Of a stretch of DNA of 64,000 bases, positions 11,401-22,897 are shown in pieces; the first letter of the stretch is position 1; the number at the start of each line of letters is the position of its first letter. A program made the position numbers and the translations under genes. The notes under the pieces were generated by a model. That model saw nothing but the letters and a program-made list of their open reading frames with translations, was not told where the DNA came from and ran no database searches. The DNA lies in contig JANTUC010000004.1 in NCBI GenBank assembly GCA_026873275.1, forward strand, positions 682,001 through 746,000, given 5' to 3'. The DNA comes from Pseudopithomyces maydicus. Its lineage: Eukaryota; Ascomycota; Dothideomycetes; Pleosporales; Didymosphaeriaceae.

Positions 11401-14400
11401 AAGTCAACGCGTCTCCGAAATAAATCCGTAGATTCCGTTCTTGACGAAGTACCACGTATTATTGACCAAGAGGTCAATGAGAGGCGGTTGAGCAGGGTTC
11501 TTACACGTATTGCAACACAATCCCGGCGAATGTCAATGGTTTCGCAAGGCATGCTGGAAGTTGAGGCTATACCACCGGAAGAAATCCAAACATGGCTGGA
11601 ATGTGCACAGACTGAATTGCCTGCTGCCATTGACGCTATTACTGCTGTCATGGACAGTCTACCTATAGTCGACCTTGCGCCGGGGCTTGAAACAGAGGAA
11701 CCTCAAGAGCATGATGAGGAGCTAGAGTACAATGACAGTATACAGAATTATGTCGAAGATCCAGAACAACAAGAGGATATTCAACAGTTTGAACCCTCTC
11801 CTGAATTGCGACCTCGCAGAGGATACACAAAACCCATTAGCGAGCTGCAAGACAAGGTGGCAAATCTTGAGCGTGAATTCTACGGGAGATCTGCAGATGC
11901 CGACCCAAAAGAATATTCAGATGACGGAGAGATACTCAGTCCCATTTTGAGCGTAGTCCCTTCTCCAGCCGAACTGAAACCACCTGTGATGAGGATGGCA
12001 GCCGAGGAATCGGAAGAAGAAGAATCTTTAGCTCCTTTAAAAAGCACGACTAGCCGACAGAGAACTTTCCATTCGCCCTCGACATCATCACCTCAGTATA
12101 TCGGAAGTCCATCTCCAGTGTCGTGGGGGCAAAAAGACGATATCGAGAACGAGGCTGCAGCTCTCGCCGTGGAGTACATTGAATCCCGTAGTACACCGTC
12201 ACTCTCGAGGCAGCCTACGGACCGAGGCCGTGTGCCTTCATCAACGGCAGAATTTGAATCATTGTTCGGAGAGCCCAGGAAATTGAGGGACGTTCAATCA
12301 ATTTCCGTGGCATCACGTCATGGAACATCGCTTCCTACCCGTACGCCCTCTCTGCAAGATAAGATAGTTTCCTCGATGCCTGTTCTACATACTGGCATCG
12401 AAGATTATTCATCCGATGAGGATGAAGAGCAGATATTAAAGGCGGACGCAGAAGTAGATCCGGGTGTTTTATCGAGGATATCAACGAGGAGAGGGTCGCT
12501 TCCACCCCCGCCCAGCCCTGAACCTGAAGTGATTTCCCGTGCATCAGCTCTGGAATCACCCACCATTTCTTCACTTCCAGCGACGATCCCAGGTAGTGAA
12601 GACGAATTCCAAATACCGCTTGTGCGTAAGGCAAGTCTATCTCAAGATAACAAGGAGCCTGCTGTATGGTCAAGGCAATCGACGCGGAGAAAAATTTCAT
12701 TTAGGACTCCAGATAAAGTTACCACATTTTATTCGAGAAAGCCTACAGTCGTCAATTCACGCCGATCGACGTTACGAGACCTAGAATACGACAATGACAT
12801 GGCTGAACCCTCGACCGCACAGACAAACACAGGGATCTCACGTATTCCCACACGGGCCCCGACGACTATACTACTAAGCACATCGACGCATGAAGATCCA
12901 GAGTGGCAACAAAATGGTTTCGAGGCACCTGTATTGCGGAAGGTATCTGGTGTGAATTCAGGGGATAACTCTGAGCCGAAAGTGGATTCACGCGGTTCAT
13001 TACGTACAACAACAATGATCCCCTCACGTCGATCCACAGTCCAGGATCTTTCTTCTGGGGAACCTGAAAATACTGAAATCGAACCACTAGTGCTACACAG
13101 GTCTACAGGCGTTGTCTCGGAAGAAGCTGCACCGGAAGCGATCTCACATGCTTCGACGCGGAAGCTGTCATTTGCTTCTCGGAGATCTACCATCCAAAAG
13201 TCCTTCCCCCAAGAAGAACTAGAACCGAACATCTACAAGCCTGGGTCGATCCTCAGTCCATCATCCACACTCCCCAGGAGTTCTTTCATCAACGAATTTG
13301 AACTCGAAGAGCCTGAAGAAGAATTAGCATCTGAAGCTATACAGCGCACACCAACGATGCATCTTTCGCAAAATTCAGATTTAGAAGAGGAGTGTCCATC
13401 GGATAGACCTGGAGTGCTGACAAGGATGGTGACAAAGAAGTCGACATTCGTCTCTTCCCGTAGATCGACTTTGCAAGCATCACCCGAGCTTGAAGGTGAT
13501 GTCTTTGAACCACCTGTGGTTCGCAAAGTCACTGTATCTCAAACAGAGGAGGAGTCTGTGCCCGATTATGGTTCCTCGGAACTCGGTCCGACGAGGAAGT
13601 CCACTGTATCTTCTTCTCGACGACCAACTGCAGGCCCCGAATTACACTCACGAACAGTCACCAGAAATTCAACCATGGGTTTGCCACAAGACCGATACCT
13701 CCAAGAATCTTTGCCACTAGAAGAGATTGAACGTCTTCAGCCTTCGCGGAAAACATCAAGAGTAGACCCTGAGCCCAATGTCGAAATAGAATATCTGCGT
13801 CCCATGGTACAACGAGTCACCGATATAGAACCCGAAGCTACATACAGCCTCGAATTCGAGCCTGATGCAGACACTGTTGCGAGCCCACCAACAAGGAAGT
13901 CATCTGCAATATCCTCGAGACAGCCAACGGAGCTTGGGAGGCAACCAACTTTCTTATACGAGGTGCCGTTTGAAAGCTCCTTGTCGGAAACAGAGATATT
14001 TGAGCGTCCCGTGGTACGGAAAGCGACGGATATTAGATTGTCAGAACCTGATCCTGAGACTATCACACGTGTATCTTCAAGACAGCCGACCGCTGTAATT
14101 TCACGAAAATCAACACAGCTCCAACTCCAAGCTGAGCAATCCGAGTTTGAGAACGAAGCAGATTTTCCACTTGCGTTTACGCGCCATACGACAGAGTTAG
14201 ATGACATTCCTGAACAAGAGACTGCTTTGTGGACTTCAGAAAGGGCTCTCACTGCTCCGCTATCGCGGCAGACCACAATCCGCGAATTTGAACGCCATCC
14301 TACGTTTCCTTACGAAGATAATTTTCCGGAACCGGAGAATTCTTCGCGTGTGGCTACTAAAAAGTCCACATTCCTCCCTTCACGAAGAGCTACGCTTGAA

Positions 14401-17400
14401 AGCGAGTTTCCTCCTGTTCCCGAATCAGAGTCTGAGCAAGGCGAGGGTTTCCAGCCCCCAGTTCTCCGCAAAGTAACCACGAGGCGACCCACTGAGTTAT
14501 CGAGGCGATCTACCAGGTCATCAAGACGACCTACCGAGCTATCAAGACGACCTACCGAGTTATCAAGACGACCTACCGAGTTATCCAGGCGACCTACTGG
14601 GCTATCGAGGCGACCTACCGAGCTATCGAGGCAGCCCTCATCTGTTAATGTTGAAATTGGGATAGACTCGGACACCGAAGTTCATCCCATCACTCGTAAG
14701 GCTAGCAAAAAGCAGTCAATTGAGCTCGAAGATATACCGACAATATCACCTTCATCAGACCTTGACATGAAGGATCTGCAACCTTCACCTGTACCCAGAG
14801 TGACAACGAGGCGGCCGACAGAGTTCGGAGAAGAGCAGTCACTAGGTTCATATAATGAGGTGGAACCGGATGATGAACTTGACATCAATCAATCTACCCA
14901 AACCCGCCAAGTGACCTCTAAGGACCTTGCTGGGATTGTGAGAGAACCTACCTTAGTCGAGGAAGAGCAACGTGGGACTGATTTCGTGGAAGAGGAATTC
15001 CAAGCTCCGGTTATTCGCAGGATGACGACAGGGCAGCCAACTGAGTCAAGAAAACAAACAAATGTGTTTAACGATCAGGAGGATGGGCTGAATTATGAGG
15101 CTGAAGACTTCCAACTTCCTGACCATAAGCCCACAATTCGGAAATTAACCGAGTTTGAGAGGCAACCTACATTACCCCACGAGACCGAACAGGAAGCTGA
15201 GTCGGACCAGGAAGATTTATCACCTCCAGCGATCCGTGAAATGGCTACAAGGCAACAGACCGAGAAGGTTCCTAGGTCACAAGCAGTCACCCGGGATCCA
15301 ACAATCCAACGTTCGACCTGGGTCGAGCGAAAGTTGTCTGTCATGCAGGACAGTAGTACGCCTACTTTGTCTCGGAAGCCGACCCAAGAAATCAATATGA
15401 GTGCGTTGAACAGCGCCCAGACACTCTCTTCTTCATCTACGCCTGAAGAAGGCGTAGTTATTCAGCAATTTAGTGATCGAGCAGCATCCAACCAATCAGT
15501 TCTCCCCAGTCGCGCTGCTACAATGCAGAGAGCCATGAGTATGACAGGGCTGACGACAAGGCCGGACGATCCACTAGAAGTTGTGCCTGGAGAGGAAATG
15601 CAAGATCGTACTGCGAGCCGGAAGTCTACCATGGAAAGAAAACTAACTGTAACTGAATCTGTGTCACCAGTCATGCGAGCCTCAAGTTTTCCGGCTGTTT
15701 CGCGCGGATCAACCCAGCAGACCACGTTTTCAAGGACGTCTACAGTGAGTTCACTAGCAGATGTACCAGAGCTTCCAGTTGAAGTAGAGACTGCGGAGAA
15801 AGAGGGAAAGGAGCCAATAGCCATATCTCGTAAGTCAACGGAATGGGAATTGCCCTCCCTACCAGAATCCTTGACGTCTGTCTCCCTGAAAAATACGAGG
15901 ATAGAATCCACGCCTCCGATCTCGCGAAAGGTGACCAAGGTGCCAACACGTATATCAAGACAGCCCACAGCTGAAGAACTATCACATCCTGCACCCTCTA
16001 GAAATTCGATAGCTACGTCGCGCCGCTCGACCGCAAGAGATGATAGCCCCCTCTCAACTTTGCCTGTGATGCGTTTGGCACGAGCTGATATCAAGTCGGA
16101 TATTGAGAGCGAGTTCGATCCTTCTATATCGGATAATTCTGAACTTCCTACTCTACAGAATCCAAGAAGCCCAACTAGGGCTAGTATTACCACTTTCTCA
16201 CGCAAGGAAAGTACATCTCAATCTCATCCTGACATCGGGATTGGTTCCGATCGCTCCGAATCTGGCAACCATGAAACTCTTTTTCCAAGCAGAAGAGTTA
16301 CAGGCCAGCTCCAAAAGAAATACACAAGGGTAGCCACAGATACGCTTGAAAGAAAACTCACCGAAGCGCTTGGGCGTCAAAAAAGTTTGTCGGTGGAAGA
16401 ACCCGAAGTAGAACGAGCTATAACACGTCGAACTACTCAGTGGGCACCCATCGAAGATAGGCAAGTTGCGCCAGTACTGCAGCAAACTCCTATCTCAAGA
16501 AGGGTGACCGAGCTTGAACGAAAGGCTACAGTCACAGAGCAAGTGCTACCCGACCAGGAATCATTCGTACCACAACGTGGCATCACGCATCGGGGCTCAT
16601 CTTTCAACATCGAACCAGTTTCTCAGTTCAGCGAAAACGCAGATCCAGATCCATCACAAGAGTTAAGTCGCAATTCAACGCATAGGGAAACTGATCCCTC
16701 TCGTCATTATTCTACCGAAGTAAACTTGCCACTTGAGGAAACGGCTATCCAAATTTTGGACGAACCCACGATATCGCACAGTCCTCCTGGAATTCTTTCA
16801 AAACACCCGACTGATCTAGAAGTAAATCAAGAGCTCTCTCGTCCTGTAGATGAGACAGAGCTCATTCCCAATGAAACTATGACTGCGCCTCTGACTCGCG
16901 TTGCGGAAGAACCTACCTTCTCCACTGAAGAAATCCCAGAGGAGGAGCCTAGTAGGCTTGATCGACCTCCCACAGCTAGCCTATCTCGCGACCCAGGATC
17001 GCTTGCACCACCATTAAGGAGTATAGAAACTGGGTTAGGAGAACGCTATCTTGCAATCCCTCGCGTATTAACTATGCCCGGCGAAAATGATAAGTCAAGT
17101 ATGAGGGCTCCAGGTACTGTTGCCCCTCTATATATTTCTCGTCCAAGAAGCCTTCTCGCGATATTGATCTTCTGTCAGACCAACAGCGGCCTCCACCACC
17201 CAAGTATCCGCTTCGGGATACCCCGCAGTGGGTCAAGCCAGATACACATACTCCACCTCGTAGAATTACGGATAGACCTACTGCCAAACCCAAACGCGGC
17301 TTTTTTGGATTCGGTAATAAACCAAAAACAGATACACATTTCGCCTCGCGTGTCCAACGTGACCCTTCACCCGAACCTAGAAGCGACCGGGAACCAGTTC

Positions 17401-19706
17401 GGCCCTTTCGATCCGCGGCACCAGGACAGGCACCAGGACCTCCTGGGGGAACGCTACAAAGACCAAGAGGTTATCCAACCGCACCTGGAAGACAACCAAT
17501 TTTCCTCGCTCGAAAAGTGGCTACTCCCGTCTCCGTCTACTCACCTCCTCGTCGAAGGGACGACCCTCCTCCACGACAGCAAGCGCCAGCCTTCGCTAGT
17601 AGAAATGACTACTACCCTAGACTCCCACCACCGCTCCCCGAGCGACAAGACTCCTACATCAGACCACGAACGGCTCCGGTTCGACGAGACGTCTACTCAC
17701 AACCTTCGTATATCCCGACCAGAAGAGGTGAATATGACAGATCCCTCCCAGCCTCCGTTGGAAAGGACGTTTACTCGAGATCGTTTCCAGCGCCAATCCC
17801 TAGAGACATCTACCAAAAGCCAACTCCTACATCCTTTGGACGAGACGTTTATTCTCGACCGTCACCAGCCCGCTATGAACCTATTCACAGGCAGGACGAC
17901 GCCCCTCGCGACGAAGCTGGCACGAGATCCCTTCGTTTTCAAGCGCCGGAACCCCCTCGCTTTCAACCTCAAGCGAAACAAGACATTCGTAACCAGACGA
18001 AGGTCGCTATTGGGCTCCCGGCGCCTTCATCTCTACGTCGGGCGCCGACTGACAAACAACCCTTTCGCACGAATGCAGTTTCGCAAGACAAGGCTAAGTC
18101 AGGGACTTCCCGCCAAGATCCCCAGCCTGGCTCACGGCCAAAGGAGCCACCAAAACATGTTCAGGCAGAGAGTAGGCAAACTTGGAAGGCGCCTCATAAG
18201 ATTTCGGCGGCACAAAACAGTATCCTCAAAAGCCAGCGATCAAGCAGCTATGTGGGAGACAAACAAAGTTACCAAGCAGCGAAAAGTCCCCAGGTTTTTA
18301 CCCAAGATACGCAAAGGCAAGAAACATACCAGAGAAGAAGAAAGTCTACGACGCGGAGCAGCCAACAAGGTAGCAAAGAAACGCAAGCCGAAGAAAGCTC
18401 ACAAGAGGCTTTTAGTTCCATCACTTCCAGTATCGAAGCCGAATCCAAAAACATTGATTTTGGACAAAAGCACAATGTGGACGGCACCGGTGGAGAGAGA
18501 AGTAGTCCCTACCTCAAGGGAAGCAATGCAGAGCGAGACTTTGAAGCCAGAATTACTTCTCAGCATACAAGCACCTCGATTAACGACCATGACCGAGCAT
18601 ATTGTCTCTACGCCGCTCGAAAAATCTCTGCCGCGGGCCACAGTTTCAAGCCCTGCTACACAGGTCACAGATTCGACCCCTATGTCGATAAAGCAAAGTC
18701 AACTTCAACGACGGGACTCTACATTGGACAGCGATCAAGTCCAGACTCAGAGGAACTCCAGTCTGGATCCACGACGCCACGGCCAAGTTCCACTGGGGCA
18801 AGATCTCTTCGAACGAGAATTATGCGAACAGATTCAAGAAGAAGCTCAAACTCGCGAACGACAGAGAGGCCCTCGAGAGCGAGTACAAAGAGGCACCCCT
18901 TCGACAAGGCTATTGCCTTCGGAGAAGAGTCAATCGGACCAGGAGAGACACCAGACACAAGGCCATCGACAGCACTCGACGAAAGCTCACCAAAGAATGA
19001 ATCAAAGGGAGAAGCTGCACCGAGGAATTCAACAGGCTCGACAGGGCCGAACGTCTTCTCAGACCCCTCCTCCGGTAGCACAACTTCACCAGGACCCGGA
19101 AGCCCGCCCAGCGAAGCTTCGTCAGCAACAGTCACCCGGGAATCCTACACTCATACACAAGGCTTGCGAGAAAATCCAACCGTCACAACGGATCTTTGCC
19201 GACCGGAAAACTCACGAGAAAAGCCCGGAACTGCTGGGCCGGGAAATGGTCCAGTATATGGATGTTCATCAAGAGAAGAACATGAGGAATCGGCAGCAGC
19301 ACTCTCCGTCCAACGGCACGAACCAATACCGGGAACAATCTCAACAAAGAGCTCTACAGCAGATTCCCCAAACTCTTCCACAGTCCCTCCAACTGCAGAT
19401 TCAGACGCATCAGAATCACGACCCCCAATGGAACAACGTGTCGACCCCGAACGAAGAGATTCTTTTTTCTCAAAAAGTTCCGTACCCAAATCAAATTCCT
19501 CCAAGCAGAAGAGCTTTTGGGGGCGAAGATCGCCACCAAAGGATGCGCGAAAGGAACAAGTTTCTAGAGAGGGGGAGCTTAGGCAAGAGGGTGGATTTGA
19601 GAGCGTAAAGGGACAGAATAATCCAAAAAAGATCGGAGGGAAGGTCGTGGCAGGGCAGAATGTAGGCTTGGGTTTCAGTCGATTTTTGAAAGGGAGATGG
19701 GGGTGA
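8438..19706 (+). CDS. Giant low-complexity protein with SRRxT/SRKxT repeats
   Basis: One locus read here as a single gene of about 3,750 codons; the product has no function I recognise. The N-terminal 200 residues are compositionally ordered, with KIVNVRAAIAARKWYGRTPE and a CQGC pair. A second Cys/His-rich block (YCDQC, then repeated CQPxC motifs) lies at about 10240-10690. From 10720 onwards the protein is mostly disordered: dozens of degenerate units of 30-60 residues, each with acidic stretches and a basic R-[RKQ]-x-[ST] core (SRRST, SRKPT, SRQPT), which look like basophilic kinase sites. The last about 840 residues are rich in P, S, R and Y (repeated RDVYSRP). The model needs three repairs: a -1 step at 8697-8700; an in-frame TAG at 10717-10719; and either a -1 step at 17123-17126 or an intron 17114-17178. 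Frame 0 (stop at 19706), not the longer frame-1 continuation to 19608, looks coding after 17180. A scaffold or tether, as for other giant disordered fungal proteins, is only a guess. Confidence 0.65.
10717..10719 (+). other. In-frame TAG between two same-frame coding blocks
   Basis: Frame 1 is open before and after this single TAG (context GAG TAG CAA CCG). The sequence on both sides (QQVCE and QPPCPYVPPK) is compositionally continuous. I could not find a convincing short intron that removes it in phase. It could be a base error, a leaky stop, an unrecognised intron or a real gene boundary. Confidence 0.6.
11131..11208 (+). repeat. 12-bp tandem repeat coding for QQDT units
   Basis: Six perfect copies of CAGCAGGACACG plus a final half copy, read as (Gln-Gln-Asp-Thr)6-Gln-Gln within the giant protein. 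Perfect identity suggests recent expansion, so copy number probably varies between strains. Confidence 0.95.
14482..14628 (+). repeat. 21-bp tandem repeat coding for RRPTELS units
   Basis: Seven consecutive 21 bp units code for RRPTELS with small variants (RRSTRSS, RRPTGLS). This is a local, nearly perfect expansion of the basic R-R-x-T motif that recurs in degenerate form along the whole giant protein. Confidence 0.95.
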
Positions 19707-21017
19707 TTAGTATTGCTTGGTGGTTTTGACCCTAAGTGAGATTATGCATGTTTCTCGTGGTGTTCTATAGCTACGATTGATTAAATTGTTTCTGATCGAA
19801 TGCCTATGTGTGTGCATGTGTGCATGTGCGTGTCGACCAATGCCACCAGAGACTGGTTCATCTACGGAGCGAACTTCGGGAACGTTGGAATTGTTCTACG
19901 CAGGGTGTGGGGATTTTGCCGAGTTCAGAGCCAATCTATGTTTTATCTATGCCATACGGGTTGGGATGATGTGCTGTCCAATGGAAATCACGCATTGGCC
20001 TAGGGAAGAATTTGGGTATAGCAAGACGGATGAGTTGGAAACCCCCAAAATGGGCAGCTCCGAAAGAACCTGGGTTTCGTATTTGAATACTATTGATGGA
20101 AATACTGGCATAAGGTGAGAGTTACGCCCCTCCGATCTATGAAAGTAAGAACGGTTCTACCATACCATGTGGCCGAGATAAGTTTTCGAACTATGCCGTT
20201 CTAAGCCACGGAGCAGCATCCTCCGTCCGTCTACATCGTCCCCACAACACACATGATGCGCACCTCCCCCAATCAAAAGGTAGATCGCGCAGTCGGCGAG
20301 AGCGGGCGATATCCCCACATTGTTTACATCGCTCGACCCAGCACGCGAGGTGGCGCGACCGTTTGGATACGAAAGCTTAGAGTCGCACCCTTCTGTACCT
20401 ATGTGGTACGGATACAGTTGGGAAGGCTGGGCGGCCCGTGGCTCCTTGCTCTAATGTCGGGTCACTGGGAAGTCGTACTCCTCTAAACCTAAACGCTCCT
20501 AACAATCAACGATTCTATGCATTATCACATTTCAACGACTGCTCGCTGAATGAATGATTCCGCCGATGAAATCTGCTTGGGATAGAGGAACACTTTACCC
20601 GTGATCGTCCGGTGAGCAACCTATTCCGAGTACATCATATTGGACATGGAGATCAGTCAGTGGCACAAATCACGCATGATTACAGGGACAATTCGATTCC
20701 TTCGCTGCGGGATCCCAAAGCTTACCCCAGCGTCCAATTGTTCGAGCCACAACCCATGTCTAGCGAGCTGATGTTTCCAGTATCCCTGCGCTTACGCGGA
20801 TTTACGACCCTCGAGCCGGCAAGGGAGCTGCACCTCAAGCCTCACCCTGGCCCCGCCCACAGGTTAGGTCCACGGATTTAGATGAAGTGTATGGGCGAAC
20901 TCGGTCGAGGCGTAAGGCGTCGTGTTAAATATGTGCACTGTCCCGAATGGTGGGAGGTTAGAGCTTTGACGACTCTCGCATCTCTTCTTGTCGGTCAGCA
21001 GCCATCAATCGTCAACA
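19707..21017. other. Gene-free spacer
   Basis: About 1.3 kb between the giant gene and the transporter. The open frames (for example 19777-20118) are short and unlike any family. The right half should hold the transporter promoter. I see no RNA gene. Confidence 0.6.
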
Positions 21018-22786
21018 ATGTCGGCAGAGCTCAAAGAGTTTGGTGTGTCGCAAGATGAGCAGAGGGAGGGTGCGACAGAAATTCGACAGGTGCAAAATGT
21101 TGCCCTCGCAGATGCCACCGCCAAAGCCGGCGGTGTTTCGCCATGGACGCCTGCAATGTTCAAGGTATGGTCATCCGCTTCAGCTCGATCGTTCAGATGC
21201 TCATACAATACATAGCTTTACTTGTGCCTGCTTGTTGCCACACTGAACTCCTGCATCAACGGTTACGATGGATCGTTGATGGGTGCTATCAACAGTTATC
21301 CCCAATACAGAGGCTACTTTGGCTTCGACGTAAACGAAGGAACCCCTTCGACCGGTATCGTCTATGCCATCTACACCATCGGTAATTTGGCAGGCTCTTT
21401 CGCAGCCGGACCCGCCACCGATTACAAGGGACGCAAATGGGGCATGTTCTTGGGCTGTCTTATCATCATCCTTGGCACCTGTGTTCAAGCCACTAGCCAC
21501 AATCTTGGAGGCTTTATGGGCGGCCGCTTTGTCCTCGGTTTTGGCGTTGCTATCACATCTACTGCAGGACCAGCATATGCCTCTGAGATGGCCCATCCTG
21601 CCTACAGAGGCGTGCTAACTGGAATATTCAATACATTCTGGTTTGTGGGAGGAATACCAGGCACTTTCGTGCCATATGGCACCAGTAAGATGGACGGTAC
21701 TATGTCTTGGCGCATCCCTATCTGGCTACAAATGGTGTTTGCTGGTATTGTCCTCTTCTGCTCTCCTTTCTTGCCCGAAACACCACGTTGGCTTATTGCC
21801 AATGACCGCCACGAGGAAGCCCTGAACACCATGGCCAAGTATCACGGAGAGGGAAGCCGTGACTCGCCCATCGTGCAACTCGAGTACAAGGAGATGGTGG
21901 AAGACATTTCAGTAACTGGGTCTGACAAGCGCTGGTGGGACTACAGCGAATTGTTCAACAGCCGCGAACAGCGGTACAGGACCATGATTGTGTTCACAAT
22001 GGCATTCTTCGGTCAATGGTCTGGAAATGGCCCCGTTTCGTATTACTACCCTACCATGCTCCAAGGTGCCGGGATAACGAGCTTCCGTCGCCGTCTGTTG
22101 TTGAACGGGATGCAAAACGTTGTCTCTTTCGGCGGTGCAATCTTTGGTGCAGTTTACACCGACAAATGGGGTCGCCGCCCGCAACTCCTCGTGTCTACTG
22201 GAATCTGTGTCGGTATCTTCTGCATTGTTTGTGCACTCGTTGCGACCAATGTTATCAATGGACCGGACGGTAAACCGAAATTGGATACTACTGGCACGCC
22301 TATGATCAAGAACTCCAATCAGGCGTTGGCTGTCATTGCATTCATATTCATTTTCGGTTTTGTTTTCAGTGCTGGATACACACCGCTGCAGCAGTTGTAC
22401 CCTGTAGAGTGTCTGCGGTACGAGTCGCGTGCGAAAGGAATGGCGTTCTACAACTTCTGGGTCAATATTGCCGGATTTTACAACACCTTCGTCACTGGTA
22501 TTGCTTTCACGGGAGCTGGCTGGAAGGTAAGTTTCGATCTCTGCTCAATTCTTGTACTGGAACCTAACATATAAAATAGTACTACTTCCTTTTCATTTTC
22601 TGGGATATCTTCGAATTCGTCTTCATTTATTTCTTCTATGTCGAAACTCGTCGCCGTACTCTTGAGGAGCTGTCCGACATATTCAGAGCGAAGAAGCCTG
22701 TTCAGGCATCGCTGAGCAAGACTCAGATTGTCATGCACGGCAACCAAGGCGTGACTGAGGTTTTTGATAAGGAGGTGTCTGCTTAG
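21018..22786 (+). CDS. MFS sugar transporter, lactose-permease-like
   Basis: Plasma-membrane sugar:proton symporter of the major facilitator superfamily, sugar porter family. Exons are 21018-21164, 21216-22526 and 22580-22786, giving 554 residues with about 12 predicted helices. The signatures are clear: NGYDGSLMGAIN in helix 1, DYKGRKWGM in loop 2-3, PETPRWL after helix 6, DKWGRRPQL in loop 8-9 and the ending VETRRRTLEEL. The cytosolic N-terminal about 45 residues are hydrophilic. The overall look is that of the fungal Lac12/hexose-like branch; the substrate cannot be read from sequence. Intron 1 has a poor branch site but a good GTATGG...CATAG frame; intron 2 has CCTAACAT before its acceptor. 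It ends 111 bp from the convergent CSC1-like gene. Confidence 0.94.
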
Positions 22787-22897
22787 GCATGTTGTTTAGA
22801 TCAAGGAAACAGTTGCTTGGAGTTACTCTCCAACATCTCATTCGTTAAGGAAATTTCTACAGTTTTGTTGGAACTTACGTAAACGCGTCTTGATCCA

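Noticed and set aside
17179..19608. Frame-1 continuation of the giant open reading frame
   Set aside because: After about 17180 frame 0 has the coherent, repeat-bearing sequence (RDVYSRP units, KYPLRDTPQW) and its own stop at 19706; frame 1 is a shadow that happens to lack stops.
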